Source of the DNA: Solidesulfovibrio aerotolerans
GTDB lineage: Bacteria > Desulfobacterota > Desulfovibrionia > Desulfovibrionales > Desulfovibrionaceae
Direction: 5' to 3'
Assembly (NCBI RefSeq): GCF_009856865.1
Contig: NZ_WVUD01000013.1
Location: forward strand, 1 to 64,000
Length of the DNA: 64,000 nucleotides
Under the pieces are notes generated by a model. The model was not told the DNA's origin. It did not search any database and worked only from the letters and a program-made list of their open reading frames with translations. The translations under genes were made by a program, and so were the position numbers. Shown in pieces: positions 56,334 to 64,000 of this stretch (positions are counted from its first letter, which is position 1; each line of letters starts with the position of its first letter).

Positions 56334-56891
56334 CTAACGGCAAAAAAGCGACAGCAACCAGCGCACCCGGCTGCACAGGCGCTTTTCCCCGGCCGGGGCG
56401 GTGTCCGGGCAGGTCAGGAGTTCCGGGCGCAGGCGCAGGATGGAGCGCACGGCCAGTTCGGCTCCGTAGCCGGTAAGGCCGGCGCACTGGGCCATGTGGG
56501 CGTCCGGGTCGTTTTTGACGTGCTTGGTCAGCACCCGGCAACACGACGATTTGTGCCGGGCGGTGAAGGCTTCGTGGATGGCGGCGGATTCCCGGCGAAC
56601 GGCAGCCCGGGTGGCGGCGTGGTCGCCCCGGGAGCAGACGATGCCAAGGCCGGCGCAGGCTCCGGCCACGGCCCCGCACAGGCAGCCCCGGTCGCCCAGG
56701 CCGGCGGTGAGGCCTGCCGCCATGCCAACGGCCTGATCTTCGGTCACGGGCTGGCCAAAGGTTTCGTTTATGGCCACCAGGATGGCCTCGGCGCACAGGA
56801 GTTTGCGGTGGGAAAAAAGGCTGGCAGCCTTTTCGCCAACGGCCAGGGCCAGGGTGTCGGCGCGGGCGTTGTCGGAATACGGAGCGTTCAT
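56334..56891 (-). CDS. C_GCAxxG_C_C family redox-type protein
   Basis: The 185-residue cytoplasmic protein matches the C_GCAxxG_C_C family, with GCLCGAVAGACAGLG around residue 70, SSCCRVL near 114 and AQCAGLTGYGAELA near 134. The family is common in anaerobes and predicted to be redox-active or to bind a cofactor through these cysteines, but no reaction is established that I know of. Start ATG at 56891. No partner gene is directly coupled, and upstream lies repeat copy G. Confidence 0.82.
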   Translation of the reverse strand: MNAPYSDNARADTLALAVGEKAASLFSHRKLLCAEAILVAINETFGQPVTEDQAVGMAAGLTAGLGDRGCLCGAVAGACAGLGIVCSRGDHAATRAAVRRESAAIHEAFTARHKSSCCRVLTKHVKNDPDAHMAQCAGLTGYGAELAVRSILRLRPELLTCPDTAPAGEKRLCSRVRWLLSLFCR

Positions 56892-56971
56892 GCCGGCTCT
56901 CCTACGCCTGCCCGGGGTGTGACGGCAAGCTCCCGGGAGGTAGCCTAAGCAGGGTGGCCCCCTTGCAAGCC

Positions 56972-57053
56972 TTCCCTTCCAGGGGGTCCGGGGGGGATGA
57001 TCCCCCCCGGCGGGGCTTGGGGCAGCGCCCCAATCTTCTTCGTCTTCTTCGTC
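56972..57053 (-). repeat. Modular hairpin repeat, copy G
   Basis: From the rhodanese stop, GACGAAGAAGACGAAGAAGA leads into TTGGGGCGCTGCCCCAA, linker GCCCCGCC, a GGGGGGG-ATCA-TCCCCCC hairpin and GGACCCCCTGGAAGGG. It uses the same first hairpin as copy C and the last hairpin type of copies A and E. Confidence 0.75.
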
Positions 57054-58055
57054 TTATTTTACAGCTTCCACGGGCTGGGCAGCGCCCTTCCAGGCAAAGA
57101 TGCCGCCGGGGTAGCGCACCACGTTTTTATAGCCAAGCTTTTTGGCCCAGACCGCGCCGTTGTGGCTGCGGGTGCATTTGACGAAGCCGCAGTAGACCAC
57201 AATGGTCTTGTCTTTGTCCGGGCCAAGCAGCGCCGCATAGTCGGCTTCGGACTTGCCGCCGGTTTCCTTGGCGTCCCAGGTGTCCATGTCCGGGATGGGG
57301 AAGACAAAGCTCACGGCACCGGGCACATGCTCTTTTTTAAAGCTGTCCTCAAAGGGCATGGTGTCGACGAGGACGAGGGGTTTTTTTTCGGCGATCCATT
57401 TCTGCAGTTCTTCGGTGGAGACCAGCCCGTAGCCGCCTTTCTGGGTGTCGCGCGTCAGTTTGACGGCTTCTTTTTCCTTGGCGGTCTCGTCCTCGAATTT
57501 GTCGGCCAGGGCCGGGTGGGCCAGGGCGAGGACGGTGACCAGGGCCAGCAGCATTTTAAGCGCGCGCATGAACACTCCTTGGGGGTTGGGGGTTGCAGAC
57601 GAGGGGGGGCGGCGTGGGTGGGAAAACCGCCACAAGACGCAGAAGGCGACACCGGCCAGCATCACGAGATCGCGCCACAGCGTGGGCCACAGGCCATGGT
57701 AGACCTGTCCTTCGATATCGCCCGGGCCGTAGCAGCCGCAGTCGATGTCCAGGCCCTGGCGCAGGGCATTGGCAATGACGGCAATGAAAAGGAACAGCAG
57801 GCCGCCGACGATGGCCAGCCCGCCGGGGATGTCAAAAAGGAGCAGCAGGCCGCCGATGATTTCCAACACCGGCATGGCCACGGCCACGGGTTTGACGCTA
57901 TCGGTCGGCAGGACGCCAAAGGCTTTGATGGTCAGGACGAAGGAATGGACGTCGGCGAGCTTGAGCGTCCCGGCCACGAGAAATGACACGGCCAGGGCGG
58001 CGCGGACGGCCCGGTAGGACCAGGGCGAGGCGAGGAGGGCGGCAATGGTGCGCAT
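57054..58055 (-). CDS. MauE/DoxX-like membrane domain fused to rhodanese domain
   Basis: One uninterrupted 333-codon frame encodes two proteins' worth of sequence. Residues 1-162 form a four-helix MauE/DoxX-like membrane domain with DCGCYGPGD. Residue 163 is a Met (57569) beginning a typical signal peptide MRALKMLLALVTVLALA, followed by a rhodanese-like domain with IVVYCGFVKCTRS as its active-site loop. AAGGAG stands seven bases before that internal ATG. Translation may therefore give a full-length fusion and a separate periplasmic rhodanese of 171 residues. Roles in periplasmic thiol or sulfur chemistry are inferred from the domains. The ATG at 58055 starts the frame. Confidence 0.75.
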   Translation of the reverse strand: MRTIAALLASPWSYRAVRAALAVSFLVAGTLKLADVHSFVLTIKAFGVLPTDSVKPVAVAMPVLEIIGGLLLLFDIPGGLAIVGGLLFLFIAVIANALRQGLDIDCGCYGPGDIEGQVYHGLWPTLWRDLVMLAGVAFCVLWRFSHPRRPPSSATPNPQGVFMRALKMLLALVTVLALAHPALADKFEDETAKEKEAVKLTRDTQKGGYGLVSTEELQKWIAEKKPLVLVDTMPFEDSFKKEHVPGAVSFVFPIPDMDTWDAKETGGKSEADYAALLGPDKDKTIVVYCGFVKCTRSHNGAVWAKKLGYKNVVRYPGGIFAWKGAAQPVEAVK

Positions 58056-58167
58056 GGTTGTTGGGCCGCTTGGGAAAAAAGCGACCCAACAACCTTAGCA
58101 CGGCTTAAAACTTGTGACAAATCAAGAAGTTAAATAGATTTGTCCCAGAGCTATCGACAAACCCGAT

Positions 58168-59208
58168 TCATTGCCCGGCCGGCATCTGGGCTGCGGGGGC
58201 CGCAGCGTCCTGGCCTTTGGGCGCAGCCTCGGGAGTGGCCGGGGACTTGGACGCGTTCTCGGGAGGTGTGGCGGCCGCAGAGGCCGGGTCGGAACCGGCC
58301 GGGGCCTGTCCTGGCGCGTCCTTTTTGACCGGAATGCGCAGCACCGTGCCCGGGCGGACGTTGTCCGGGTTGATGTCGGGGTTGGCGGCAATGACATCGC
58401 GGATGCGCGCGCCGTTGGCATTGGCCACCTTGGACAGGATTTCGCCCTCTTTGACCGTGTATTCGAAATACTCGCCCGGTTTGAGCGGCGGGGCGGGTTT
58501 GCGGGCCGGCTTGGCGGCCTGTCCGGGCAGATTGATGGTCGCCCCGGCCTTGAGGTTTTTGTCGGTCAGGCCCGGATTGGCGGCCAGCAGCTCGGCTTTG
58601 GCCACGCCGTGGGTCTTGGCGATGCGTTCCAGGCTGTCGCCTTTCTTGACCAGATAGCCGCCCGGGGCCGCTGTCCCGGCCGCCTGGGCCGGGGCCAGCC
58701 CCTGGGATTTGGCCGAGGCTTCGGTCAGGGGGGCGTAAAAATAAAAGATGCGGCCGCTGGGTGCGCCTTTGTCGTGGCGGTGGCCGATGAAAAGCGCCCC
58801 GGGCCAGTTCCAGGTGGCGACTTCGTAGGCCTGGCCGGCGGCGTCGGTCTTGTGGCGCACGGCGTCGGGCGGGCCGTACTTGGCTTCGAGTGCGCTTTGC
58901 AGGGCGTCAAACGCCCCCGGGGCCTCGTAGCCGATTTCGGCGTGGTAGAACTGGTTTTTAAAAAACGAGTAGGTGACGTTTTTAAGGGGTATGCCGGCCA
59001 GTTCTTTTTTTTCGCCAGTGCGCTCGTAGTGGATGATGTCGCCTTCGCGGTCCACGGTCTTCAGATCAGCCAGGGACGTCGCCGGCGCGCCCCAGTGCAC
59101 GCCCCGGAAGTCGGCGGGTTGTTTTTGCGGATCGGCGGCCAGGGCCGGGGAGAGCGCGGCGCAAAGGGCCAGCGGGGCCAGGAGGATGGCAAACAGACGC
59201 ATAGACAT
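58168..59208 (-). CDS. Exported LysM-domain protein
   Basis: The 346-residue product has a signal peptide (MSMRLFAILLAP to about residue 24) and an N-terminal domain of about 140 residues starting DFRGVHWG. Two LysM domains follow (GGYLVKKGDSLERIAKTHGV near 190 and YTVKEGEILSKVANANG near 255), then an Ala/Pro-rich tail. LysM repeats bind peptidoglycan. The start at 59208 is preferred because GGAGG lies 11 bases upstream. An ATG at 59226 overlaps that site. It follows motB on the same strand with a 52-base gap. Confidence 0.85.
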   Translation of the reverse strand: MSMRLFAILLAPLALCAALSPALAADPQKQPADFRGVHWGAPATSLADLKTVDREGDIIHYERTGEKKELAGIPLKNVTYSFFKNQFYHAEIGYEAPGAFDALQSALEAKYGPPDAVRHKTDAAGQAYEVATWNWPGALFIGHRHDKGAPSGRIFYFYAPLTEASAKSQGLAPAQAAGTAAPGGYLVKKGDSLERIAKTHGVAKAELLAANPGLTDKNLKAGATINLPGQAAKPARKPAPPLKPGEYFEYTVKEGEILSKVANANGARIRDVIAANPDINPDNVRPGTVLRIPVKKDAPGQAPAGSDPASAAATPPENASKSPATPEAAPKGQDAAAPAAQMPAGQ

Positions 59209-59260
59209 AAACGGTCGGGCCTCCATGTGAAGTGCGGGCAGTTTACGCCAGAGCGCGGCG

Positions 59261-60013
59261 TCAGTACAGCACTTGCGAATTGGTCACATCGGGGCGATGG
59301 AAGTAGAACTCCACCCGGCGGTTGGCGGCCACGGCTTCCGGGGAAAAGTCGGGCATAAGCGGGCGTGAATCGCCATAGGCCACGGCCCGGATACGATTGG
59401 CCTGGATGCCGCCCATGGCGATGATGGCCCGGGCGGCGGCAGCGGAGCGGGCACCGGACAGTTCCCAATTGGACGGGTACAGGCCCTTGGTCGCCTCGCC
59501 GGCGTCGGCAAAACCCCGGATGACCAGGGCGACGTTGTAGGTTTTAAGCACGTCCACCACATCGGCCAGCAGGCGCTTGGCCGCTTCGGTCAGTTCGGCG
59601 GAACCCGGGGTGAAGAGCATGCCGCTTTGCAGGCGCAAGAGCACGCCCACGTCGTCGGAACTGATGCCGCTGCTGTTTTTAAGAAACGGGTCTTCGGTGA
59701 TGATCTTTTTTAAGCGCACGGCAATGGCGTAGCGCATGGCCTCGTCGCGATTGAGCGCTGCCGTGTGTTGGCGTTCGTTGGCGTCGGGCGAAAAAAGCGC
59801 CCCCTGGGCCGGCTTGGGGTCGCCCTGGAAGTACTGCTCAAGCTGCTTTAGGGTGGCCGGCGGGGTCATATTGATGATCCACATGAGCAGGAAAAAGGCC
59901 ATCATGGCGGTGACGAAGTCGGCGTAGGCCACCTTCCAGCTTGAGCCGTGGGCCTGGGGAAAGCCGGGAAGCTTGGGGGGCTTACTTGGGGCGGATTTTT
60001 TGCCGGTCAGCAT
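59261..60013 (-). CDS. motB: Flagellar motor stator protein MotB
   Basis: MotB anchors the stator to peptidoglycan. The 250-residue product has a short cytoplasmic N-terminus and one membrane helix containing the proton-binding Asp in YADFVTAMMAFFLLMW (near residue 32). A plug region follows, and the C-terminal OmpA-like domain has VIRGFADAGE and ELSGARSAAAARA. It lies 106 bases after motA, with an AT-rich palindrome between them. Confidence 0.93.
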   Translation of the reverse strand: MLTGKKSAPSKPPKLPGFPQAHGSSWKVAYADFVTAMMAFFLLMWIINMTPPATLKQLEQYFQGDPKPAQGALFSPDANERQHTAALNRDEAMRYAIAVRLKKIITEDPFLKNSSGISSDDVGVLLRLQSGMLFTPGSAELTEAAKRLLADVVDVLKTYNVALVIRGFADAGEATKGLYPSNWELSGARSAAAARAIIAMGGIQANRIRAVAYGDSRPLMPDFSPEAVAANRRVEFYFHRPDVTNSQVLY

Positions 60014-60091
60014 GGTGGTCTCGTGTCGCGGCCTTGCAGTTCGTATAGGCGTGAAAGTGTGCCCACAAACTGCAATGCAGCGTTATTTATT

Positions 60092-60111
60092 AAAAATACG
60101 CGCGTATTTTT
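60092..60111. repeat. 20-bp AT-rich palindrome between motA and motB
   Basis: AAAAATACGCGCGTATTTTT is a perfect palindrome flanked by T and A runs. As an RNA hairpin it would have an 8-bp stem followed by five U residues in either direction, a weak terminator; it might instead be an operator. Confidence 0.7.
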
Positions 60112-60119
60112 TAGGGATG

Positions 60120-60965
60120 CTATCCCCGCAGCAGGGCTTCGAGGTCGGCAAAGTCCGGGCGAAGCGCCTCAGGTATGGCCCGGCGGCCGTATTCTACCGC
60201 TATAAGCGGCGTGGCCCCCCGGGCCGCCCCGGCGATGACCGCCCGGATGACGGAAAAATAGGTCTGGCGTTCCATGGCCTGGTTTTCCAGGTTCGAGGCC
60301 AGGGGGCCGACGAAGCCATAGCACAGAAGCACGCCCAGAAAGGTGCCGACCAGGGCCGCGCCGATGCTGTGCCCCAGGACTTCCGGCGGCTGGCTGATCT
60401 TGCCCATGGTCAAGACCACGCCCAAAACAGCGGCCACGATACCAAGGCCGGGCAGCGACTCGGCCACCTTGCCCAGGTTGTGGCCGGGGCTGGCCGCCTG
60501 CTGGTGGATGGCGGCCATGTCCAGGTCCATGAGTTGCTCGATCTCCTGGGCGTCGCCGGTGACGAGATAGACGCGCATGGTGTCGCAGATAAAGGCCAGG
60601 GCTGTCTTATCGCGCACCAGCCGTTTGGCCTGGGAAAAGACCGGGCTGGCTTCGGGCCGTTCGATGTCGTTTTCGATGCTCATGAGGCCTTCGCGCCGGG
60701 CCTTGCCGAAAAGGCGCGACAGGCAGATCAGCGTTTCCAGATAGTCTTCCCGGCCAAGGTGGGCCGGGGCCAGGGCCCGGGGCAGTCCCCGGGCAATAAG
60801 GCCCAGGGAATTGCGGGTGGAGCTTATGAGCATGGCCCCCAGGGCCGCGCCGAAAATGATGACCCATTCGGCCGGTTGCAAAAGGACGCTGAAAACGCCG
60901 CCCTCCATGAAATACCCCAGACAGACCGAGGCAACAACGACAAGGAAGCCGACGAGTACGATCAT
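60120..60965 (-). CDS. motA: Flagellar motor stator protein MotA
   Basis: MotA forms the stator ring around MotB and conducts the driving ion. The 281-residue product has four membrane segments (about residues 2-20, 33-50, 170-190 and 200-220). The conserved PGLGIVAAVLGVVLTMG and GAALVGTFLGVLLCYGFVGPLA segments and the charged cytoplasmic loop are present. It overlaps the PilZ-like gene by four bases, so that gene and motA are coupled. Confidence 0.93.
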   Translation of the reverse strand: MIVLVGFLVVVASVCLGYFMEGGVFSVLLQPAEWVIIFGAALGAMLISSTRNSLGLIARGLPRALAPAHLGREDYLETLICLSRLFGKARREGLMSIENDIERPEASPVFSQAKRLVRDKTALAFICDTMRVYLVTGDAQEIEQLMDLDMAAIHQQAASPGHNLGKVAESLPGLGIVAAVLGVVLTMGKISQPPEVLGHSIGAALVGTFLGVLLCYGFVGPLASNLENQAMERQTYFSVIRAVIAGAARGATPLIAVEYGRRAIPEALRPDFADLEALLRG

Positions 60966-61708
60966 GAAACGTCATCCTGGCTGCGTGTTGGCGACGAGGC
61001 CGACACGCCGGGCTCGTCGAGGAGCCGGTCAAGGTTTACGCCCGGGTCGGGGTCGTGGCCGGGGCGGTGTTCGTCCCGGACCACGGCGTCGATCCAGGCA
61101 GCCAGCCCGGGCGCGCCGAAGCGGCTGACGTCGAGAAATTCCAGGGCCTTGTCAAAGGGCGAGCCGCGTCCCTGGCGCATAAAGCGCAGGCCGGCAAACA
61201 GATGCCCGGGGGTGGTGGTAATCCGGGCGGCGGTTGCGTGGAAAAACAGCGACAAGAGTTCGCCAGCCGTCTGGGGGCGGTAGTCGCGAAGGCGCAAATA
61301 GAGGAATAAGGCCGGGACGCCGGCCAACAGGTCAATGATCAGGGCCGGGTCCGAAGCCGGGCCCGAAGCCAGGGCCGAAGCTGGGGCAGGGGCAGGAGCC
61401 GAAGCTGGGACAGGGGCAGGGGCAGGAGCCGAAGCTGGGGCCGGGATCGGCGCACCCCCTGCACCAGCCCGGCCAAGGCATCCGGCCGGGGCCGGGGGCG
61501 GGGCGGAAAGTTCGATGCCGATGCCGATGGCCGAGATGTCGGCCACGAGCAGCCGGTACCCGGTGCGTCGGGAAACAGCCGGCGGGCCAAGCTCAGCCAG
61601 GGCCAGTCGGGCCGGGGCCGCAGCTCCGGCCGGCCACAGGGCGAATTCAAGCACTGCGTCCCCTGGCGGGCGCACCCGTTTTTCAGCCCGACGATCATGC
61701 GCGTCCAT
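60962..61708 (-). CDS. PilZ-like domain protein upstream of motA
   Basis: The 248-residue product begins with RRAEKRVRPPG and VADISAIGIGIEL. The RxxxR and D-x-S-x2-G patterns are those of c-di-GMP-binding PilZ domains, though the match is partial. An Ala/Pro linker (about residues 90-125) is encoded by tandem DNA repeats, and an unrecognised C-terminal domain of about 110 residues follows. Coupling to motA and the c-di-GMP motif suggest control of motor function, as with YcgR-type brakes, but this is inference. The ATG at 61708 has a GGAGG site. Confidence 0.65.
   Translation of the reverse strand: MDAHDRRAEKRVRPPGDAVLEFALWPAGAAAPARLALAELGPPAVSRRTGYRLLVADISAIGIGIELSAPPPAPAGCLGRAGAGGAPIPAPASAPAPAPVPASAPAPAPASALASGPASDPALIIDLLAGVPALFLYLRLRDYRPQTAGELLSLFFHATAARITTTPGHLFAGLRFMRQGRGSPFDKALEFLDVSRFGAPGLAAWIDAVVRDEHRPGHDPDPGVNLDRLLDEPGVSASSPTRSQDDVS
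61366..61441. repeat. Tandem G-rich repeats encoding the Ala/Pro linker
   Basis: Units of CCGAAGCTGGGGCAGGGG type recur with variation through 61366-61441, inside the PilZ-like gene. They encode alternating Ala-Pro residues on the minus strand and remain in frame. Confidence 0.7.
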
Positions 61709-61742
61709 AGCCCTCCCAGACCGGGCAAGTGTGCCGCGCCGG

Positions 61743-61782
61743 GGCGGGAAAGTCAAAGCGTGCGCCCTTTGACTTTCCCGCC
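61743..61782 (+). promoter_or_regulatory. 16-bp perfect hairpin upstream of metX
   Basis: GGCGGGAAAGTCAAAG (61743-61758) pairs exactly with 61767-61782 around an 8-base loop, 32 bases before the metX start. It has no T tract, so it looks like a leader structure or operator. It does not resemble the SAM riboswitch classes I know. Confidence 0.5.
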
Positions 61783-61813
61783 CGGGCTGGTAGGAGAAGT
61801 TTGCGAGGACGTC

Positions 61814-63004
61814 ATGAGCGAATATGTGGAACATTCTCCGTCCGGGACCAGTGTCGGGCGGGTGGAAAAGCAGTTTTTCACCTTTGCCGCCGACGAGCCG
61901 CTGCTCGTGGAATCGGGCCGCAGCCTGGGGCCCGTGACCCTGGCCTACGAGACCTACGGCCGCTTAAACGCGTCGGCCACAAACGCGGTGTTGGTGCTCC
62001 ATGCCTTGACCGGCGATTCCCATGCCGCCGGCTATTACGAGACCAGCGATTCCAAGCCCGGCTGGTGGGATTTGATGATCGGTCCGGGCAAGCCCCTGGA
62101 CACCGACCGGTATTTTATCATTTGCTCCAATGTCGTTGGCGGCTGCATGGGCACAACCGGCCCGGCCTCGGTTGATCCGGCCACGGGCAGGCCCTATGGC
62201 CTCTCCTTCCCGGTCATCACCGTGGGCGACATGGTCCAGGCCCAAAAGTGTTTGATTGATCACCTGGGCGTGGGGCGGCTTCTCAGCGTGGTCGGCGGCT
62301 CCATGGGCGGCATGCAGGTGCTGGAATGGTCGGTGCGCTACCCGGATATGGTGCGCTCGGCCGTGCCGCTGGCCACCACCACCAAGCATTCGGCCCTGGC
62401 CATCGCCTTTAACGAAGTGGCCCGTCAGGCCATCATGGCCGACCCGGCCTGGAACGGCGGGGACTATTACGACGGGGAGCAACCGGCTCACGGTCTGGCC
62501 GTGGCCCGCATGATCGGGCACATCACCTATCTGTCCGACGAGGCCATGCGCCAGAAGTTCGACCGCCGGCTCCAGGACCGCTGCGAAATCTCGTTTGCCT
62601 TTGAGGAGGCCGATTTCCAGGTGGAGTCGTATCTGCGCTACCAGGGCCAGAAGTTCGTGGACCGGTTCGACGCCAATTCCTTTCTCTACGTCACCAAGGC
62701 GGCGGATTATTTCAATCTGGAGTCCAGCCACGGCTGCGGCTCGGCCGTGGCCGCCTTTGCCAAGGCCCAATGCCGCTTTCTGGTGGCGTCTTTTTCCTCG
62801 GACTGGCTCTATCCCACCTACCAGTCCCGGGCCATGGTCCAGGCCATGAAGAAAAACGGCCTGGACGTGAGCTTTGTGGAGCTGGAGGCCAAGTGGGGGC
62901 ATGACGCCTTTTTGCTGCCAAACGCCCGCCTTTCCGGCATGATCGCCCGCTTTTTGGACCGGGCCGCCGCCGACGCCGCCAAGGAGGACGCCCGTGCGTT
63001 ATGA
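61814..63004 (+). CDS. metX: Homoserine O-acetyltransferase
   Basis: MetX acylates homoserine, the first committed step of methionine synthesis. The 396-residue alpha/beta-hydrolase-fold product has LAYETYGRLN, ALTGDSHAAG, the nucleophile elbow GGSMGGMQ (Ser near residue 159), and the C-terminal Asp and His in SFSSDWLYP and KWGHDAFLL. The acyl donor (acetyl or succinyl CoA) is not fixed by overall homology. The ATG at 61814 has a GAGGA site. Its end overlaps metW by 11 bases. Confidence 0.93.
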   Translation: MSEYVEHSPSGTSVGRVEKQFFTFAADEPLLVESGRSLGPVTLAYETYGRLNASATNAVLVLHALTGDSHAAGYYETSDSKPGWWDLMIGPGKPLDTDRYFIICSNVVGGCMGTTGPASVDPATGRPYGLSFPVITVGDMVQAQKCLIDHLGVGRLLSVVGGSMGGMQVLEWSVRYPDMVRSAVPLATTTKHSALAIAFNEVARQAIMADPAWNGGDYYDGEQPAHGLAVARMIGHITYLSDEAMRQKFDRRLQDRCEISFAFEEADFQVESYLRYQGQKFVDRFDANSFLYVTKAADYFNLESSHGCGSAVAAFAKAQCRFLVASFSSDWLYPTYQSRAMVQAMKKNGLDVSFVELEAKWGHDAFLLPNARLSGMIARFLDRAAADAAKEDARAL

Positions 63005-63605
63005 TCTGTCGCTTATCGCCTCGTGGATCGATCCTGGGGCCACGGTCCTGGATCTGGGCTGCGGGGCCGGGGATCTGCTGCATATCCTTACGGTTGATAA
63101 AAACGTGCGCGGCACGGGCATCGAGCGCGAGGAGGAAAAAGTCACCCGGGGCATCGAAAAGGGCCTCTCGATCCTGCACGGCGACATCATCGAAGAGGTG
63201 GCCGACTACCCGGACGGGCATTTCGACTATGTGATCCTGTCCCAGACTTTGCAGCAGGTGTTTGAACCGGCGGTGCTCATCCGCGAGATGCTGCGGGTGG
63301 GCAGATGCGGCATCGTGAGCTTTCCCAATTTCGCCTACTACCGCATCCGGGGGCAACTGCTCTTTCGCGGCCGCGCCCCGGTGTCGCGGGAACTGCCCTA
63401 TGAGTGGTACGACACGCCCAACATCCGGGTGATCACCATCCGGGATTTCCGCCGCTTTTGCCGCAAGGAAGGGTTCGTCATCGCTCGTGAGACGGCGGTC
63501 AGCACGCCGCACCACCACGAACAGGGCAAGATGGTGACCTTTCTGCCCAACCTGCGGGCTTCTTACGGTATGTTCCTGTTGCAGCGCAAAGGGGCGCAGG
63601 GCTAG
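62994..63605 (+). CDS. metW: Methionine biosynthesis protein MetW
   Basis: The 203-residue protein is a class I SAM-dependent methyltransferase-fold protein with VLDLGCGAGDLL near residue 18. The MetW-specific LSQTLQQV, SFPNFAYYRIR and PYEWYDTPNIR segments follow. MetW is regularly paired with MetX and is thought to support it. A GTG at 62994 begins inside metX, giving an 11-base overlap and translational coupling. Confidence 0.93.
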   Translation: MRYDLSLIASWIDPGATVLDLGCGAGDLLHILTVDKNVRGTGIEREEEKVTRGIEKGLSILHGDIIEEVADYPDGHFDYVILSQTLQQVFEPAVLIREMLRVGRCGIVSFPNFAYYRIRGQLLFRGRAPVSRELPYEWYDTPNIRVITIRDFRRFCRKEGFVIARETAVSTPHHHEQGKMVTFLPNLRASYGMFLLQRKGAQG

Positions 63606-63614
63606 GCTGCACTG

Positions 63615-64000
63615 CTAGGAACTCCGGGTCCGCAGTCTGGAGTGCATCTGGGCGGCGAACCCCGTTGCTGCGTTGTCCGATTGGCTTTGGGTCCGGTAGG
63701 TGTTGCTGCCCCGGCGGGCCATGGCGGGGCTTCCGCCTGCCATGTTGGTCATGCCCGAGGTGGTGGCCAGGAGCGCGTCGCCCTCATGGCTGGACTTCGG
63801 CGTCTCCTTGGCGCGCGGGGTTTGACGAACCAGGTCGCGCATCGCTTCCCTCTTTGCCTGGGTTACGAGGCGCAGGCCCTCAATGCCGGCATTGATGTAG
63901 TCGTGGCCGCTGCCCATATTGATGCTGACCTGCGTGCTGCCGCCTCCCCCTACGCCGATCCAGCTTGAACCGACACTGTCGTTGCCGGCTCCCGTATCAA
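63615..64000 (-). CDS. Hypothetical protein, C-terminal part
   Basis: A minus-strand frame is open from the right window edge to a TAG at 63615, giving at least 128 residues. It contains a Gly/Ser-rich segment (VGGGGSTQVS), then NMGSGHDYINAGIEGLRLV and a polar, low-complexity tail with many Ser, Thr, Arg and Gln residues. The start lies outside the window. I do not recognise the family. It converges with metW, and no clear terminator separates them. Confidence 0.45.
   Translation of the reverse strand, partial: DTGAGNDSVGSSWIGVGGGGSTQVSINMGSGHDYINAGIEGLRLVTQAKREAMRDLVRQTPRAKETPKSSHEGDALLATTSGMTNMAGGSPAMARRGSNTYRTQSQSDNAATGFAAQMHSRLRTRSS

Overview
The window is high-GC chromosomal DNA from a sulfate-reducing deltaproteobacterium of the Desulfovibrio group. 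The best indicators are a periplasmic [NiFe] hydrogenase operon (hynB-hynA-hynD), a single-cluster [4Fe-4S] ferredoxin of the D. gigas type, HydG plus a TM1266-type protein from the [FeFe]-hydrogenase system, and a CstA transporter beside a LytS/LytTR pair. The HynB length (314 aa) and sequence recall D. fructosovorans and D. gigas, so a Solidesulfovibrio-like genome is my best guess, from memory rather than a search.

Layout. 1-7.5 kb: the end of a Pro-rich protein, thiC-gpmA (minus), then rpmE, a DUF1385 protein, prfA and prmC (plus), facing a TolB-like propeller gene and ftsH (minus). 9.6-23.4 kb: the main information-processing block on the plus strand: four tRNAs (Thr, Tyr, Gly, Thr), tuf, rpmG, tRNA-Trp, secE, nusG, rplK, rplA, rplJ, rplL, rpoB, rpoC. 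Promoters can be read before the tRNAs and inside the rplA-rplJ gap, and a terminator follows rpoC. 23.4-33.3 kb: accessory genes: a DksA/TraR zinc-finger protein, a large TPR protein, a GGDEF-EAL protein, ferredoxin, PgpA, a Cys-rich lipoprotein, a DJ-1/PfpI protein and several unknowns. 33.3-36 kb: a gene-free stretch packed with large hairpins, then the TM1266-hydG operon behind an attenuator-like leader. 36.3-43.5 kb: a hybrid histidine kinase, then cstA with a LytS-type kinase and LytTR regulator, resembling the E. coli BtsSR/BtsT pyruvate system. 43.7-51 kb: a CDF metal exporter, prepilin peptidase, a second Cys-rich lipoprotein, an MlaE-MlaF-MlaD-PqiC lipid-transport operon and rsgA. 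51.7-55 kb: the hydrogenase operon. 55.2-61.7 kb: an M15 peptidase, a C_GCAxxG_C_C protein, a MauE-rhodanese fusion, a LysM protein and a PilZ-motA-motB cluster. 61.8-63.6 kb: metX-metW. The end of a further gene enters from the right edge.

The most unusual material is not protein coding. (1) A family of modular GC-rich hairpin elements lies mostly just after stop codons (5.1, 33.3, 34.0, 43.5, 43.7, 51.5, 51.6 and 57.0 kb). Their stems differ in sequence but remain complementary. (2) Three long perfect inverted repeats sit between two such elements at 33.4-33.9 kb. (3) The TM1266-hydG leader combines a promoter, an intrinsic terminator and a 27-codon peptide whose stop overlaps the next start. 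(4) A candidate structured RNA lies at 27.85-27.94 kb. (5) A terminator separates the hydrogenase structural genes from their protease gene. No CRISPR array, insertion sequence, prophage or rRNA was seen.
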